Below, piece after piece: positions 1-7,445 of a stretch of 64,000 bases of DNA. The DNA is from Novosphingobium sp. Fuku2-ISO-50 (lineage in GTDB: Bacteria > Pseudomonadota > Alphaproteobacteria > Sphingomonadales > Sphingomonadaceae): NCBI RefSeq assembly GCF_001519055.1, contig NZ_KQ954288.1, positions 62,001 through 126,000 of the forward strand, given 5' to 3'. Under the pieces are notes generated by a model. It saw nothing but the letters and a program-made list of their open reading frames with translations, did no database searches and was not told the DNA's origin. The position numbers were made by a program, and so were the translations under genes. Numbering within the stretch: the first letter of the stretch is position 1; every line of letters starts with the position of its first letter.

Positions 1-1851
1 ATCGATCCAGTCGGCATCGACGCCATTGGCCAGTTGCAGGCAATCGATCGAATGGACTTCGACCCCCGCGCCCGGACGGCGCAGCCCGATGATGCGATCG
101 CCCGGCACCGGGTGACAACAGGTCGCCAGTTGAAACGCCGCACCGGGGCTGAGCCCGCGCACCGCAATCGCGCGTTGCTGGCGCGGCCAGGCATTTTGCG
201 GCCATTCCTCGCCTTGCGGCAATTGCGCGGCGCTGCCGGGGACAAGCGCTTCCATCACCTGTCGGTCACTCACCCGCGCCTGGCCGATGGCCACCATCAG
301 GTCTTCTTCGCTGGTGAATTTCAGCCGCCGGATGGCTTCGGCCAGCGCCTTCTTGCCGATCTTGGTGGGCAGTCGCTCGATGATTTCCTCATAGAGCTTG
401 CGCCCGATCACGGCGATGTCGGCGCGTTCCTTTTGCCGCACGGCGCGGCGGATTGCCGCACGCGCCTTGCCGGTCACCGCAAACGACAGCCAGGACAATT
501 GCGGCTCGGACGTGCGGCTGCGGATGATCTCGACCACATCGCCATTGTTCAGCGCGGTGCGCAAGGGCACATGGCGACCGTTGATCTTGGCGCCGACGGC
601 TGCCGCGCCCAGATTGGTATGGACCGCAAAGGCAAAGTCGACCGGCGTCGCGCCCTTGGGCAGCTGAAACAGCGCGCCCTTGGGCGTAAAGGCGAAGATG
701 CGATCCTGGTACATCGCCATCTTGGTGTTTTCGAGCAGTTCCTCGGCATCGCTGCTGGCATCGAGAATTTCGACCAGATCGCGCAGCCAGCCGACTTGCC
801 CATCGGGCTGTCCTCCGCCCTGCTTGTACGCCCAGTGCGCCGCAAGCCCGTATTCGTTGGTGCGGTGCATGTCCTGCGTCTTGATCTGCACTTCGACGCG
901 CATCGCGTTGTTGTAGATCAGCGTGGTGTGCAGGCTCTTGTATCCGTTGAGCTTGGGCGTCGAGATATAGTCCTTGAACCGGCCCGGAATCATCTGCCAC
1001 GTGCGGTGCAGCACGCCGAGCGCGGTATAGCATTCGTCCTCGCCGTCGGTGAGCACGCGAAACGCCATGATGTCGGTGATCTGTTCAAACGAGACATGGC
1101 GCTCGGCCATCTTCTTCCAGATCGAATAAGGGTGTTTTTCGCGCCCGGCCACTTCGACCCGCATCCCCGCCCCCGACAGTGCCTGCTTGATCTGCAGCGC
1201 GATCGCATCGACCTGTCCTTCGCCGGCGGCACGGATGGCCTCCAGCCGACCGGTGATCGTGGCATAGGCATCGGGCTCAAGCTGCTGAAAGGCCAGCAAC
1301 TGCATCTCGCGCATATATTCGTACATGCCCACGCGCTGCGCCAGCGGGGCATAGATCTCCATCGTTTCGCGCGCGATGCGGCGGCGCTTTTCCTCGCTGC
1401 GGATGAAATGCAGCGTGCGCATGTTGTGCAGCCGGTCGGCCAGCTTGACCAGCAGCACGCGCAAATCCTCGCTCATCGCGAGCAGGAACTTGCGCAGGTT
1501 TTCCGCCGCGCGCTCGCTTTCCGTCATCGTCTCGATCTTGGAAAGCTTGGTCACGCCGTCGACCATGCGCGCGACATTGGCGCCAAACAGCCGCTCGATC
1601 TCTTCGGTCGTGGCCAGCGTGTCCTCGACCGTGTCGTGCAACAGCGCGGTCATGATGGTTTCCTGATCGAGCTTGAGCTCGGTCATCAGCCCGGCGACTT
1701 CTACCGGATGCGAAAAATAGGGGTCGCCGCTCGCGCGTTTTTGCGTGCCGTGTTTCTGAACGGTATAGACATAGGCGCGGTTGAGCATCGCCTCGTCCGC
1801 ATCCGGGGCATAAGCGAGCACACGCTCGACAAGTTCGTACTGACGCAACAT
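1..1851 (-). CDS. rsh: Bifunctional (p)ppGpp synthetase/hydrolase RelA/SpoT (partial, 3' end outside window)
   Basis: This is a Rel/Spo-homologue protein that makes and degrades the alarmone (p)ppGpp in the cytoplasm. About 617 codons are visible, from an ATG at 1851; the C-terminal ACT end lies beyond the left edge. In order the sequence shows an HD hydrolase domain (HDTVEDT near residues 72-78, later KLADRLHNMRT), a RelA/SpoT synthetase domain (YKSLHTT region) and a TGS domain (FAFTPKGALFQLPKGATPVD). Both the hydrolase HD pair and the synthetase region look intact, which supports a bifunctional SpoT-type enzyme; alphaproteobacteria usually carry a single such gene. The N-terminus starts directly with the family-typical MLRQYELVERV, so the start is convincing. 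No gene lies between it and the divergent GT87 gene. Confidence 0.96.
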   Translation of the reverse strand, partial: MLRQYELVERVLAYAPDADEAMLNRAYVYTVQKHGTQKRASGDPYFSHPVEVAGLMTELKLDQETIMTALLHDTVEDTLATTEEIERLFGANVARMVDGVTKLSKIETMTESERAAENLRKFLLAMSEDLRVLLVKLADRLHNMRTLHFIRSEEKRRRIARETMEIYAPLAQRVGMYEYMREMQLLAFQQLEPDAYATITGRLEAIRAAGEGQVDAIALQIKQALSGAGMRVEVAGREKHPYSIWKKMAERHVSFEQITDIMAFRVLTDGEDECYTALGVLHRTWQMIPGRFKDYISTPKLNGYKSLHTTLIYNNAMRVEVQIKTQDMHRTNEYGLAAHWAYKQGGGQPDGQVGWLRDLVEILDASSDAEELLENTKMAMYQDRIFAFTPKGALFQLPKGATPVDFAFAVHTNLGAAAVGAKINGRHVPLRTALNNGDVVEIIRSRTSEPQLSWLSFAVTGKARAAIRRAVRQKERADIAVIGRKLYEEIIERLPTKIGKKALAEAIRRLKFTSEEDLMVAIGQARVSDRQVMEALVPGSAAQLPQGEEWPQNAWPRQQRAIAVRGLSPGAAFQLATCCHPVPGDRIIGLRRPGAGVEVHSIDCLQLANGVDADWID

Positions 1852-1950
1852 GGTTTTCCCAAGATGGGGGCTTGGGAGGCCAAAGGGCAAGGAAAAAGGG
1901 CTTCGCGCGAATACGATTCGTTCAGGATTTCTTGGTTAACCTGTCGCGCA

Positions 1951-3171
1951 ATGGGCAAGTCACCGACCATGACCACGATCACCCCGCCTCATATGACGCG
2001 TTGGCTGACGTCGCTGGGCGCCAATCGCTGGCCCGATCGCGCCTTGGTGCGTGCGGGGGCGATCTACATGCTGATCGCCTATGTGCCGATGCTGATGCAT
2101 GTCTTTGCCGAGGCCACGGGCCATGTCGGCAGCGATTTCCTTGCCTTTTGGGGCGCCGGCCGGCTGGTGATGGCCGGCACGCCCTGGCAGGCCTTCGACC
2201 TTGTTGCCGAACAGGGCGCACAAGCCGCCAGCCACACCGGGCAGATGGTCGCCTATGTCAATCCGCCGCCCTATCTGTTCCTGACCGGGCCACTGGCGCT
2301 CATGCCCTATGGGGCGGCGTGGCTGACCTGGGCGCTGGGCAGTTGGGTGGCCTGGTTCCTCGCCTGCCGCCGTCTCCTGCCAGGCGAACCGGTGGTCTTG
2401 CTGTCATACCCGGCGGCCTATCTCGCCGCGTGCCACGCGCAGAACGGGTTTGTGACGGGCGCGCTGCTCGTCGCCGGGGTCTTGGCGCTGTCGCGCAAGG
2501 GCGCGCGCGCCGAGCTCATCGCCGGGGCGCTGTTCGGCGCGCTGGTGATAAAGCCGCATCTTGCGCTGCTCATTCCGCTATGGCTGATCGCCGGGCGACG
2601 GTGGCGCGCATTGGCCGCGGCCGCGGCTTCGGCGCTGGCGCTTTGCCTTCTTTCGCTCATGGTGTTCGGCCCCGAAACCTGGGCGGCCTGGCCGAAAAGC
2701 TTTCAGGTCAGCGCGGTGCTGATGGAACAGAACGCAGGCCCATTCTTTCTGCGCATGGCAACGCCCTATGCGCTGATCCGGGTTCTTGCCGGAGCGAACG
2801 TGGCGATCGCCGCGCAAATCGTGATCACTTTGGCCATGGTGGTGCTCGTCTGGGGCGAGACGCGGCGGCTGGGCGCGAATGCGGGAACGGGTGCGCTGAT
2901 GCTCGCCGCGACGGCGATCGCCTCTCCCTACCTGTTCAGCTATGACTTTCCGTTTCTTGTCCAGCCGCTGCTGTGGCTGGTCGGCATGGCGCGCACGAAT
3001 GGTTGGCGGCCATGGGAAAAGATCTGTGTGATCGCGCTCTGGCTCGCCCCCCTGGCGACGCGCGCGGCGGCGCTGCCGCTTCATGCCAACCTGATGCCGC
3101 TGGCAGGCATTGGGCTGGTCTGGATGATCGTCGGGCGTTTGCGCGCGGATCAGTCGACGATCAGCGGGTGA
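1951..3171 (+). CDS. GT87/DUF2029-family polytopic membrane protein
   Basis: A protein of about 406 residues with some ten hydrophobic segments, resembling the GT87 (DUF2029) family of polyprenyl-phosphate-mannose-dependent mannosyltransferases. The conserved region after the first membrane segment is visible (GSDFLAFWGAGRLVMAGTPWQAFD), including the acidic residue these enzymes need in their first extracytoplasmic loop. The substrate cannot be told from sequence. The reading frame is open far upstream, antisense to rsh, so the start is uncertain: ATG at 1951 or 1969 are the sensible choices and neither has a strong Shine-Dalgarno. The 3' end overlaps the convergent acetyltransferase gene by 22 nt. 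Confidence 0.8.
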   Translation: MGKSPTMTTITPPHMTRWLTSLGANRWPDRALVRAGAIYMLIAYVPMLMHVFAEATGHVGSDFLAFWGAGRLVMAGTPWQAFDLVAEQGAQAASHTGQMVAYVNPPPYLFLTGPLALMPYGAAWLTWALGSWVAWFLACRRLLPGEPVVLLSYPAAYLAACHAQNGFVTGALLVAGVLALSRKGARAELIAGALFGALVIKPHLALLIPLWLIAGRRWRALAAAAASALALCLLSLMVFGPETWAAWPKSFQVSAVLMEQNAGPFFLRMATPYALIRVLAGANVAIAAQIVITLAMVVLVWGETRRLGANAGTGALMLAATAIASPYLFSYDFPFLVQPLLWLVGMARTNGWRPWEKICVIALWLAPLATRAAALPLHANLMPLAGIGLVWMIVGRLRADQSTISG

Positions 3172-3800
3172 AGCGCGCCGACGTCGGCAGGCAGCAGCCC
3201 GGCGGCGCGCGGATCGCGAAACACTTCGACAAAGCGGGCTTGGGCCACGAAACCTTGCCGCATGTAAAACGCCACGGCGCGCGGATCATCGAGCGTACAC
3301 GTGTGCACCCAGACCCGCTCCACGCCGCTGTCTGCCTTGCCGAACCAGGCTCGTTGCAGCGCGCGCCGCATCAGCCATTTGCCAAAGCCGTTGCCGGTCG
3401 CCTTGGGCACGAAGCCGAAAAAGGCAATTTCGCAGGCGCCCGGCTGACGAAAATCCAGCTCCAGCATGCCGATCTCGACCCGCGCGCGATCGGTCACGGC
3501 ATAAAGTTCGACCGCCGGATGATGAATGATCGCCGTCAGCGCCGCATCGTCAAGCGCGAGCCGCGACCACCACAGCCACGGCGCGCCGATCCGCCGATAG
3601 AGCTGGCGATAGCGGTCGGGCGCGCATTCACTCCAGCGCACGAGCTGCAACGGCACCTCGGGCTCTATCCCCGGTCGGCGCAGCGTCTTCGGCGGCGCGC
3701 GCATTTCGAGCGCGGTGACCACCGCCGCCAGATCGCCCGGCGCAATGCCGTGGAACCCCGGCGCGAGCGGTGCCTCGGCCGGATCGTGCGCAATAGCCAT
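3150..3800 (-). CDS. GNAT-family N-acetyltransferase
   Basis: A 216-residue GCN5-related acetyltransferase, acting on an unknown amine with acetyl-CoA. The acetyl-CoA-binding segment is seen around residues 120-145 (EIAFFGFVPKATGNGFGKWLMRRAL), followed by a family-typical C-terminal motif (DPRAVAFYMRQGFVAQ). The start codon overlaps the hemF stop codon by one base (TGATG), so translation is probably coupled to hemF. No membrane segment or signal peptide is seen. The substrate is unknown; adjacency to hemF need not mean a role in heme synthesis. Confidence 0.88.
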   Translation of the reverse strand: MAIAHDPAEAPLAPGFHGIAPGDLAAVVTALEMRAPPKTLRRPGIEPEVPLQLVRWSECAPDRYRQLYRRIGAPWLWWSRLALDDAALTAIIHHPAVELYAVTDRARVEIGMLELDFRQPGACEIAFFGFVPKATGNGFGKWLMRRALQRAWFGKADSGVERVWVHTCTLDDPRAVAFYMRQGFVAQARFVEVFRDPRAAGLLPADVGALHPLIVD

Positions 3801-4702
3801 CAGGCCCAGACCGCTTCGGGCGGCAGGCTCATCAAGATGGCATCGATATTGCCGCCGGTCTTGAGCCCGAACAACGTGCCCCGGTCATAGACCAGATTGA
3901 ATTCGGCATAGCGCCCGCGCCAGACGAGCTGTTGCTGCTTGTCCTCGGCGCTCCACCCCAGCCCCATGCGGCGGCGCACGATCCGGGGAAAGACGTCGAG
4001 AAAAGCCTCGCCCACGGCCCGGGTAAACGCGAAATTCGCCTCGAACGCGTCGGCGTCGCCACATTCGAGATGATCGTAGAAAATCCCGCCGACGCCGCGA
4101 TGGACCTTGCGATGGGGGATATAGAAGTATTCGTCGGCCCAGGCCTTGAAACGCGGGTAATAGGCCGGATCGTGCGCGTCGCAGGCGGCCTGGAACGCGG
4201 CATGGAATTCGGCGGTGTCCTCGTCATAGGGAATCGGCGGATTGAGATCGCCGCCGCCGCCAAACCATGCCTTGCGCGTGGTCAGAAAGCGGGTGTTCAT
4301 GTGTACCGCCGGGACATGCGGATTGGCCATGTGCGCCACCAGGCTGATCCCGGTCGCGGTAAAGGCGGGGTTTTGCGGATCGGCGCCGTTGATGGTCGAT
4401 GCGAATTCCGGGCTGAAGGCGCCGCCGACTGTCGAGACATTGACCCCGACTTTTTCGAACACTTTGCCCTTCATCAGCCCCTGCACGCCGCCCCCGCCAC
4501 TGGCCCCACCACTGGCCGCACCATTGGCTACCGGCTCTCCGGCGTGTTCGCGCTGCCAGGGGGTAAAGGCAAAGGCGGCGTCGCTGCCCGCCTCGCGCTC
4601 GATCGCTTCGAACGCGTCACAGATGCGCGTGCGCAGGCTTTCAAACCAGGCGCGGGCGCGCTCGGTGGATGGCGTCCAGTCGGTGGGGATCGTCTCGGTC
4701 AT
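3800..4702 (-). CDS. hemF: Oxygen-dependent coproporphyrinogen III oxidase
   Basis: HemF decarboxylates coproporphyrinogen III to protoporphyrinogen IX with O2 in the cytoplasm. The 300-residue length fits the family, and signature stretches are present (VHMNTRFLTT, WFGGGGDLNP, FNLVYDRGT, LPPEAVWA end). The start at 4702 (MTETIPTDW) is chosen because AGAGG lies just upstream and the longer open frame to 4774 would run into pdeM. A Gly/Ala/Ser-rich stretch near residue 55 is encoded by repetitive sequence around 4490-4530 and may be variable. The genome also has oxygen-independent hemN at 11-12.3 kb, so heme can be made with and without oxygen. It is read as a pair with the downstream acetyltransferase. 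Confidence 0.96.
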   Translation of the reverse strand: MTETIPTDWTPSTERARAWFESLRTRICDAFEAIEREAGSDAAFAFTPWQREHAGEPVANGAASGGASGGGGVQGLMKGKVFEKVGVNVSTVGGAFSPEFASTINGADPQNPAFTATGISLVAHMANPHVPAVHMNTRFLTTRKAWFGGGGDLNPPIPYDEDTAEFHAAFQAACDAHDPAYYPRFKAWADEYFYIPHRKVHRGVGGIFYDHLECGDADAFEANFAFTRAVGEAFLDVFPRIVRRRMGLGWSAEDKQQQLVWRGRYAEFNLVYDRGTLFGLKTGGNIDAILMSLPPEAVWA

Positions 4703-4765
4703 GCAAGGCCTCTCATCGCAAGCCGAGGCCTTGCCAATCCCGGAACGATCCGGCAAGGGGCCATC

Positions 4766-5482
4766 ATGGTTCACGTTTCGTTCGCGCCATTTACCTTTCA
4801 GGATCAGGAGTTCTGCCTCGGCACCGGGGGAGATGTCTTGCGGGCGCTTTATTGGGCCGAGCAGCGCGCCTTGCTGGTTGCCGATCTACACCTTGAAAAG
4901 GCAAGCTATTTCGCAAAAACAGGGCAGATGCTGCCGCCGTATGACAGCCGCGAAACGCTCGAACGGCTGGCCCATGCGCTGCGCCTGACGGCTGCGCGAC
5001 GGGTCTTTTGCCTGGGCGACAATTTTCACGATGCCGCCGGGCCCGAACGGCTCGATCCGCACGCCGCCGGGATGCTGGCAGCGCTGACCCGCGCGACAGA
5101 CTGGGTATGGATCACCGGGAATCACGACAAAAAGGGCCCGTCGGAGCACGCTCTTCCACCGGGAACGCACCTTGCGGAAACCACCATCGCGGGAATCGTG
5201 CTGCGGCACGAGGCACGCCCCGGCGAGATTCGCCCCGAACTGTCGGGCCATTTTCACCCGCGCCTGCGCGTGGTGCAGCGCGGCCGCGCGATCGTCCGGC
5301 CCTGCGTGGTGGCCAGCGAAAGCCGCATGGTCCTGCCCGCCTTCGGCGCATTGACCGGGGGACTCGATGCCGCCGCCCCGGCGATCCGCGCCGCGCTCCA
5401 GCCTGCGCAAGCCGCCGATGCGCTGGTGCCCGCCGCCGGCCGCATCGCGCACTTTGCCTTGTGGCGCGCTGCGGCCGCTTGA
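4766..5482 (+). CDS. pdeM: Ligase-associated DNA damage response endonuclease PdeM (metallophosphoesterase)
   Basis: A calcineurin-like metallophosphoesterase of 238 residues. All metal-binding motifs are visible in order: DLHLEK, GDNFHD, GNHDKK and GHFHPRLRV. This size and motif layout match the PdeM-type phosphoesterases usually encoded beside an ATP-dependent DNA ligase and a DEXH helicase in DNA repair clusters; those partners are not within this window next to it. The ATG at 4766 has AAGGGG six bases upstream. It is divergent from hemF with 63 nt between the starts. The family call rests on motifs only. Confidence 0.82.
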   Translation: MVHVSFAPFTFQDQEFCLGTGGDVLRALYWAEQRALLVADLHLEKASYFAKTGQMLPPYDSRETLERLAHALRLTAARRVFCLGDNFHDAAGPERLDPHAAGMLAALTRATDWVWITGNHDKKGPSEHALPPGTHLAETTIAGIVLRHEARPGEIRPELSGHFHPRLRVVQRGRAIVRPCVVASESRMVLPAFGALTGGLDAAAPAIRAALQPAQAADALVPAAGRIAHFALWRAAAA

Positions 5483-5503
5483 ATTTGCATGTCCTGATGC
5501 CCA

Positions 5504-5528
5504 TTTTCACAATGGTTTTTCACAATGG
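5504..5528. repeat. Tandem 12-bp direct repeat upstream of infC
   Basis: Two perfect copies of ttttcacaatgg (5504-5515 and 5517-5528) with a 13-bp period lie in the 155-nt gap between pdeM and infC. They could be a regulator site or a simple duplication; no known operator was recognised. Confidence 0.6.
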
Positions 5529-5637
5529 CACGCGCGAATTCGCACAAGGCACGCTTGGCCCTTTATCTGTTGGCGCGATGTGTTATGAGCGCTAACTGAA
5601 TTTCCGCCCATCGACAGCAACAAATGGAGAACCGAAC

Positions 5638-6180
5638 ATAGCTCCCCCTCCCCGGCGCATGATGGCGCCCCCCGTCAAGAGCGGGCCTCGCTTCAATCAG
5701 ATGATCAACGTGCCCAAAGTGCGCGTGATCGACGAGAACGGCGAAAACCTGGGAATCATGTACACGCGCGAAGCGATCGACCAGGCTGCGGAAGTCGGGC
5801 TCGACCTCGTGGAAGTGTCGCCCAACGCCGATCCGCCGGTGTGCAAGTACCTCGATGTCGGCAAGTTCCGCTACGAGGCGCAGAAAAAGGCCAACCTCGC
5901 CCGCAAGAGCCAGAAGACGCAGGAGATCAAAGAGATCAAGATGCGTCCGAACATCGACGATCACGACTATGACGTGAAGATGCGCAATGTGCAGCGCTTC
6001 ATCGAAGACGGCGACAAGGTGAAGATCACCCTGCGCTTTCGCGGTCGCGAACTCTCGCACCAGCAACTGGGGATGAATCTCCTGCGCAAGGTGCAGGACG
6101 ATGTTGCCGAATTGGCCAAAGTCGAAGCCTTTCCGCGCATGGAAGGCCGCCAGATGCTGATGGTGCTCGCACCGAAGTAA
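5638..6180 (+). CDS. infC: Translation initiation factor IF-3, apparent AUA start
   Basis: IF-3 binds the 30S subunit, prevents premature 50S joining and proofreads the start codon. The N-domain ([21 protein letters not shown]) and C-domain ([21 protein letters not shown], then [16 protein letters not shown]) are both complete. The first ATG is at 5659 (173 residues), but it has no Shine-Dalgarno. A GGAG at 5626-5629 stands eight bases before an in-frame ATA at 5638, which would give 180 residues beginning [15 protein letters not shown]. infC is the classic gene with a rare start codon (AUU in E. coli), used for autoregulation because IF-3 itself rejects non-canonical starts. I therefore place the start at 5638 by inference. 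A terminator follows. Confidence 0.93.
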   Translation: MAPPPRRMMAPPVKSGPRFNQMINVPKVRVIDENGENLGIMYTREAIDQAAEVGLDLVEVSPNADPPVCKYLDVGKFRYEAQKKANLARKSQKTQEIKEIKMRPNIDDHDYDVKMRNVQRFIEDGDKVKITLRFRGRELSHQQLGMNLLRKVQDDVAELAKVEAFPRMEGRQMLMVLAPK

Positions 6181-6208
6181 GCATTTGCCGCAGGAGCGCA
6201 TGGCTTTG

Positions 6209-6236
6209 GGGCGTAACCGGATGGTTGCGCCCTTTT
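6209..6236 (+). terminator. Rho-independent terminator of infC
   Basis: A 10-bp stem (6209-6218 with 6223-6232, one G-U pair) closes a GGAT tetraloop and is followed by TTTT. It lies 29 nt after the infC stop. Confidence 0.8.
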
Positions 6237-6317
6237 GCTTGTCGCGCCGATTTTCGGTCTCCGGCGCGCCATGCTGGACAAACCGGGGTCTGATGCGCCA
6301 AACCGGCAAGCACTTCG

Positions 6318-7436
6318 ATGGCGGGCGAAACACCACATAGCGGGCCCCCGTATGGGCCGAGCCATGGCGCGGGCGGATTGCTCGATTCGCCGCTCAAGCT
6401 GCTGTCCGGCACGATCGTTTGGGTGGGCTGCGTTTTCGTGGTGTCGACGATCGGCTATGCGATGGCCGGCTGGCCGCTGGGCGACGCCGCCTATATGGTG
6501 CTGTTGACCATCTATTCGGTGGGCTATGGCGAAGTCAGGCCGATCGATACCACGTTCCTGCGGATGTGGACGATCATGACCATCGTGCTCGGCTGCACCG
6601 GCATGATCGTGCTGACCGGCGCGCTGATCCAGGTGTTCAATCTCTATCAGTTCCGCCGATTATTGGGGCTCGACCGCATGCAGACTGAAATCGACCGGCT
6701 CGACTCGCACGCGATCGTCTGCGGCTATGGCCGCATCGGCGTGCAGCTGGCCAAGGCCCTGACCGAGGCGCGGCACCCCTTTCTGATCATCGAGCGCGAC
6801 GCGGCCAAGGCCGAAGAAGCGCGGGCTGCGGGCTATCTGACACTGCCCGGCGAGGCGACGCACGAAGAGACACTGCGCCAGGCCGGGATTTCCCGCGCCC
6901 GCGTGCTCGCCTGTGTGCTGCCCGACGACGCCGCCAACGTGTTCATCACGCTCTCGGCGCGCAGCCTCAATCCCACAGTGCAGATCATCGCGCGTGGCGA
7001 AGCGCCGTCGACCGAAAGCAAGCTGTTCCACGCCGGCGCCGACAAAGTCGTTTTGCCCACCCATATCGGCGCCGAACGGATCACCGAACTGATCCTGTTT
7101 CCCGCCACCGAAAGCATGCTCGGCGACATTTCTGAAGTCGGCACAATCAAGCGTAATCTCAATGACTTCGGGCTCGATCTTGAAGTCGTTACAGCGGGGG
7201 ATCGCGGCGCCTTGACCGGGCTGTCGGTGGGCGAGGCGGAACGGCGCGGCAACGGCGCCTTCTTCATCGTCCAGATCGACCGCACCGGCGGCCAGTCGAT
7301 CCAGCACCCCGGCGAAGACGTGCGCATCGAACCGGGCGACCTGATCCTGCTCGTCGTGCGCGGCAGCCGCCTGTCTGCCGGGGCCATTTTCAACGCCCCG
7401 CAGCGGCCGCGCCACGGGCGCCTGTTCATCGGCTGA
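6318..7436 (+). CDS. Potassium channel protein with TrkA-N and TrkA-C (RCK) domains
   Basis: A 372-residue two-helix potassium channel in the inner membrane. Hydrophobic helices near residues 30-48 and 85-108 flank a pore loop with the filter TIYSVGYGEV, close to the usual TVGYGD but with an acidic residue one carbon longer. It is followed by a Rossmann TrkA-N domain (CGYGRIGVQLAKAL) and a C-terminal TrkA-C domain. This is the Kch/MthK layout, in which cytoplasmic ligand binding gates the pore. The start at 6318 is the first ATG after the infC terminator and has only a weak Shine-Dalgarno. It converges with the PEPC-like gene, 9 nt apart. Confidence 0.9.
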   Translation: MAGETPHSGPPYGPSHGAGGLLDSPLKLLSGTIVWVGCVFVVSTIGYAMAGWPLGDAAYMVLLTIYSVGYGEVRPIDTTFLRMWTIMTIVLGCTGMIVLTGALIQVFNLYQFRRLLGLDRMQTEIDRLDSHAIVCGYGRIGVQLAKALTEARHPFLIIERDAAKAEEARAAGYLTLPGEATHEETLRQAGISRARVLACVLPDDAANVFITLSARSLNPTVQIIARGEAPSTESKLFHAGADKVVLPTHIGAERITELILFPATESMLGDISEVGTIKRNLNDFGLDLEVVTAGDRGALTGLSVGEAERRGNGAFFIVQIDRTGGQSIQHPGEDVRIEPGDLILLVVRGSRLSAGAIFNAPQRPRHGRLFIG

Positions 7437-7445
7437 CCGCCACCC

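Noticed and set aside
34..1950. Long N-terminal extension of the GT87 frame
   Set aside because: It lies antisense to rsh and has no membrane or domain character; the membrane protein begins near 1951-1969.
4703..4774. hemF start at 4774
   Set aside because: It would overlap the pdeM start on the other strand, and the inner ATG at 4702 has a good Shine-Dalgarno and gives the usual 300-residue length.
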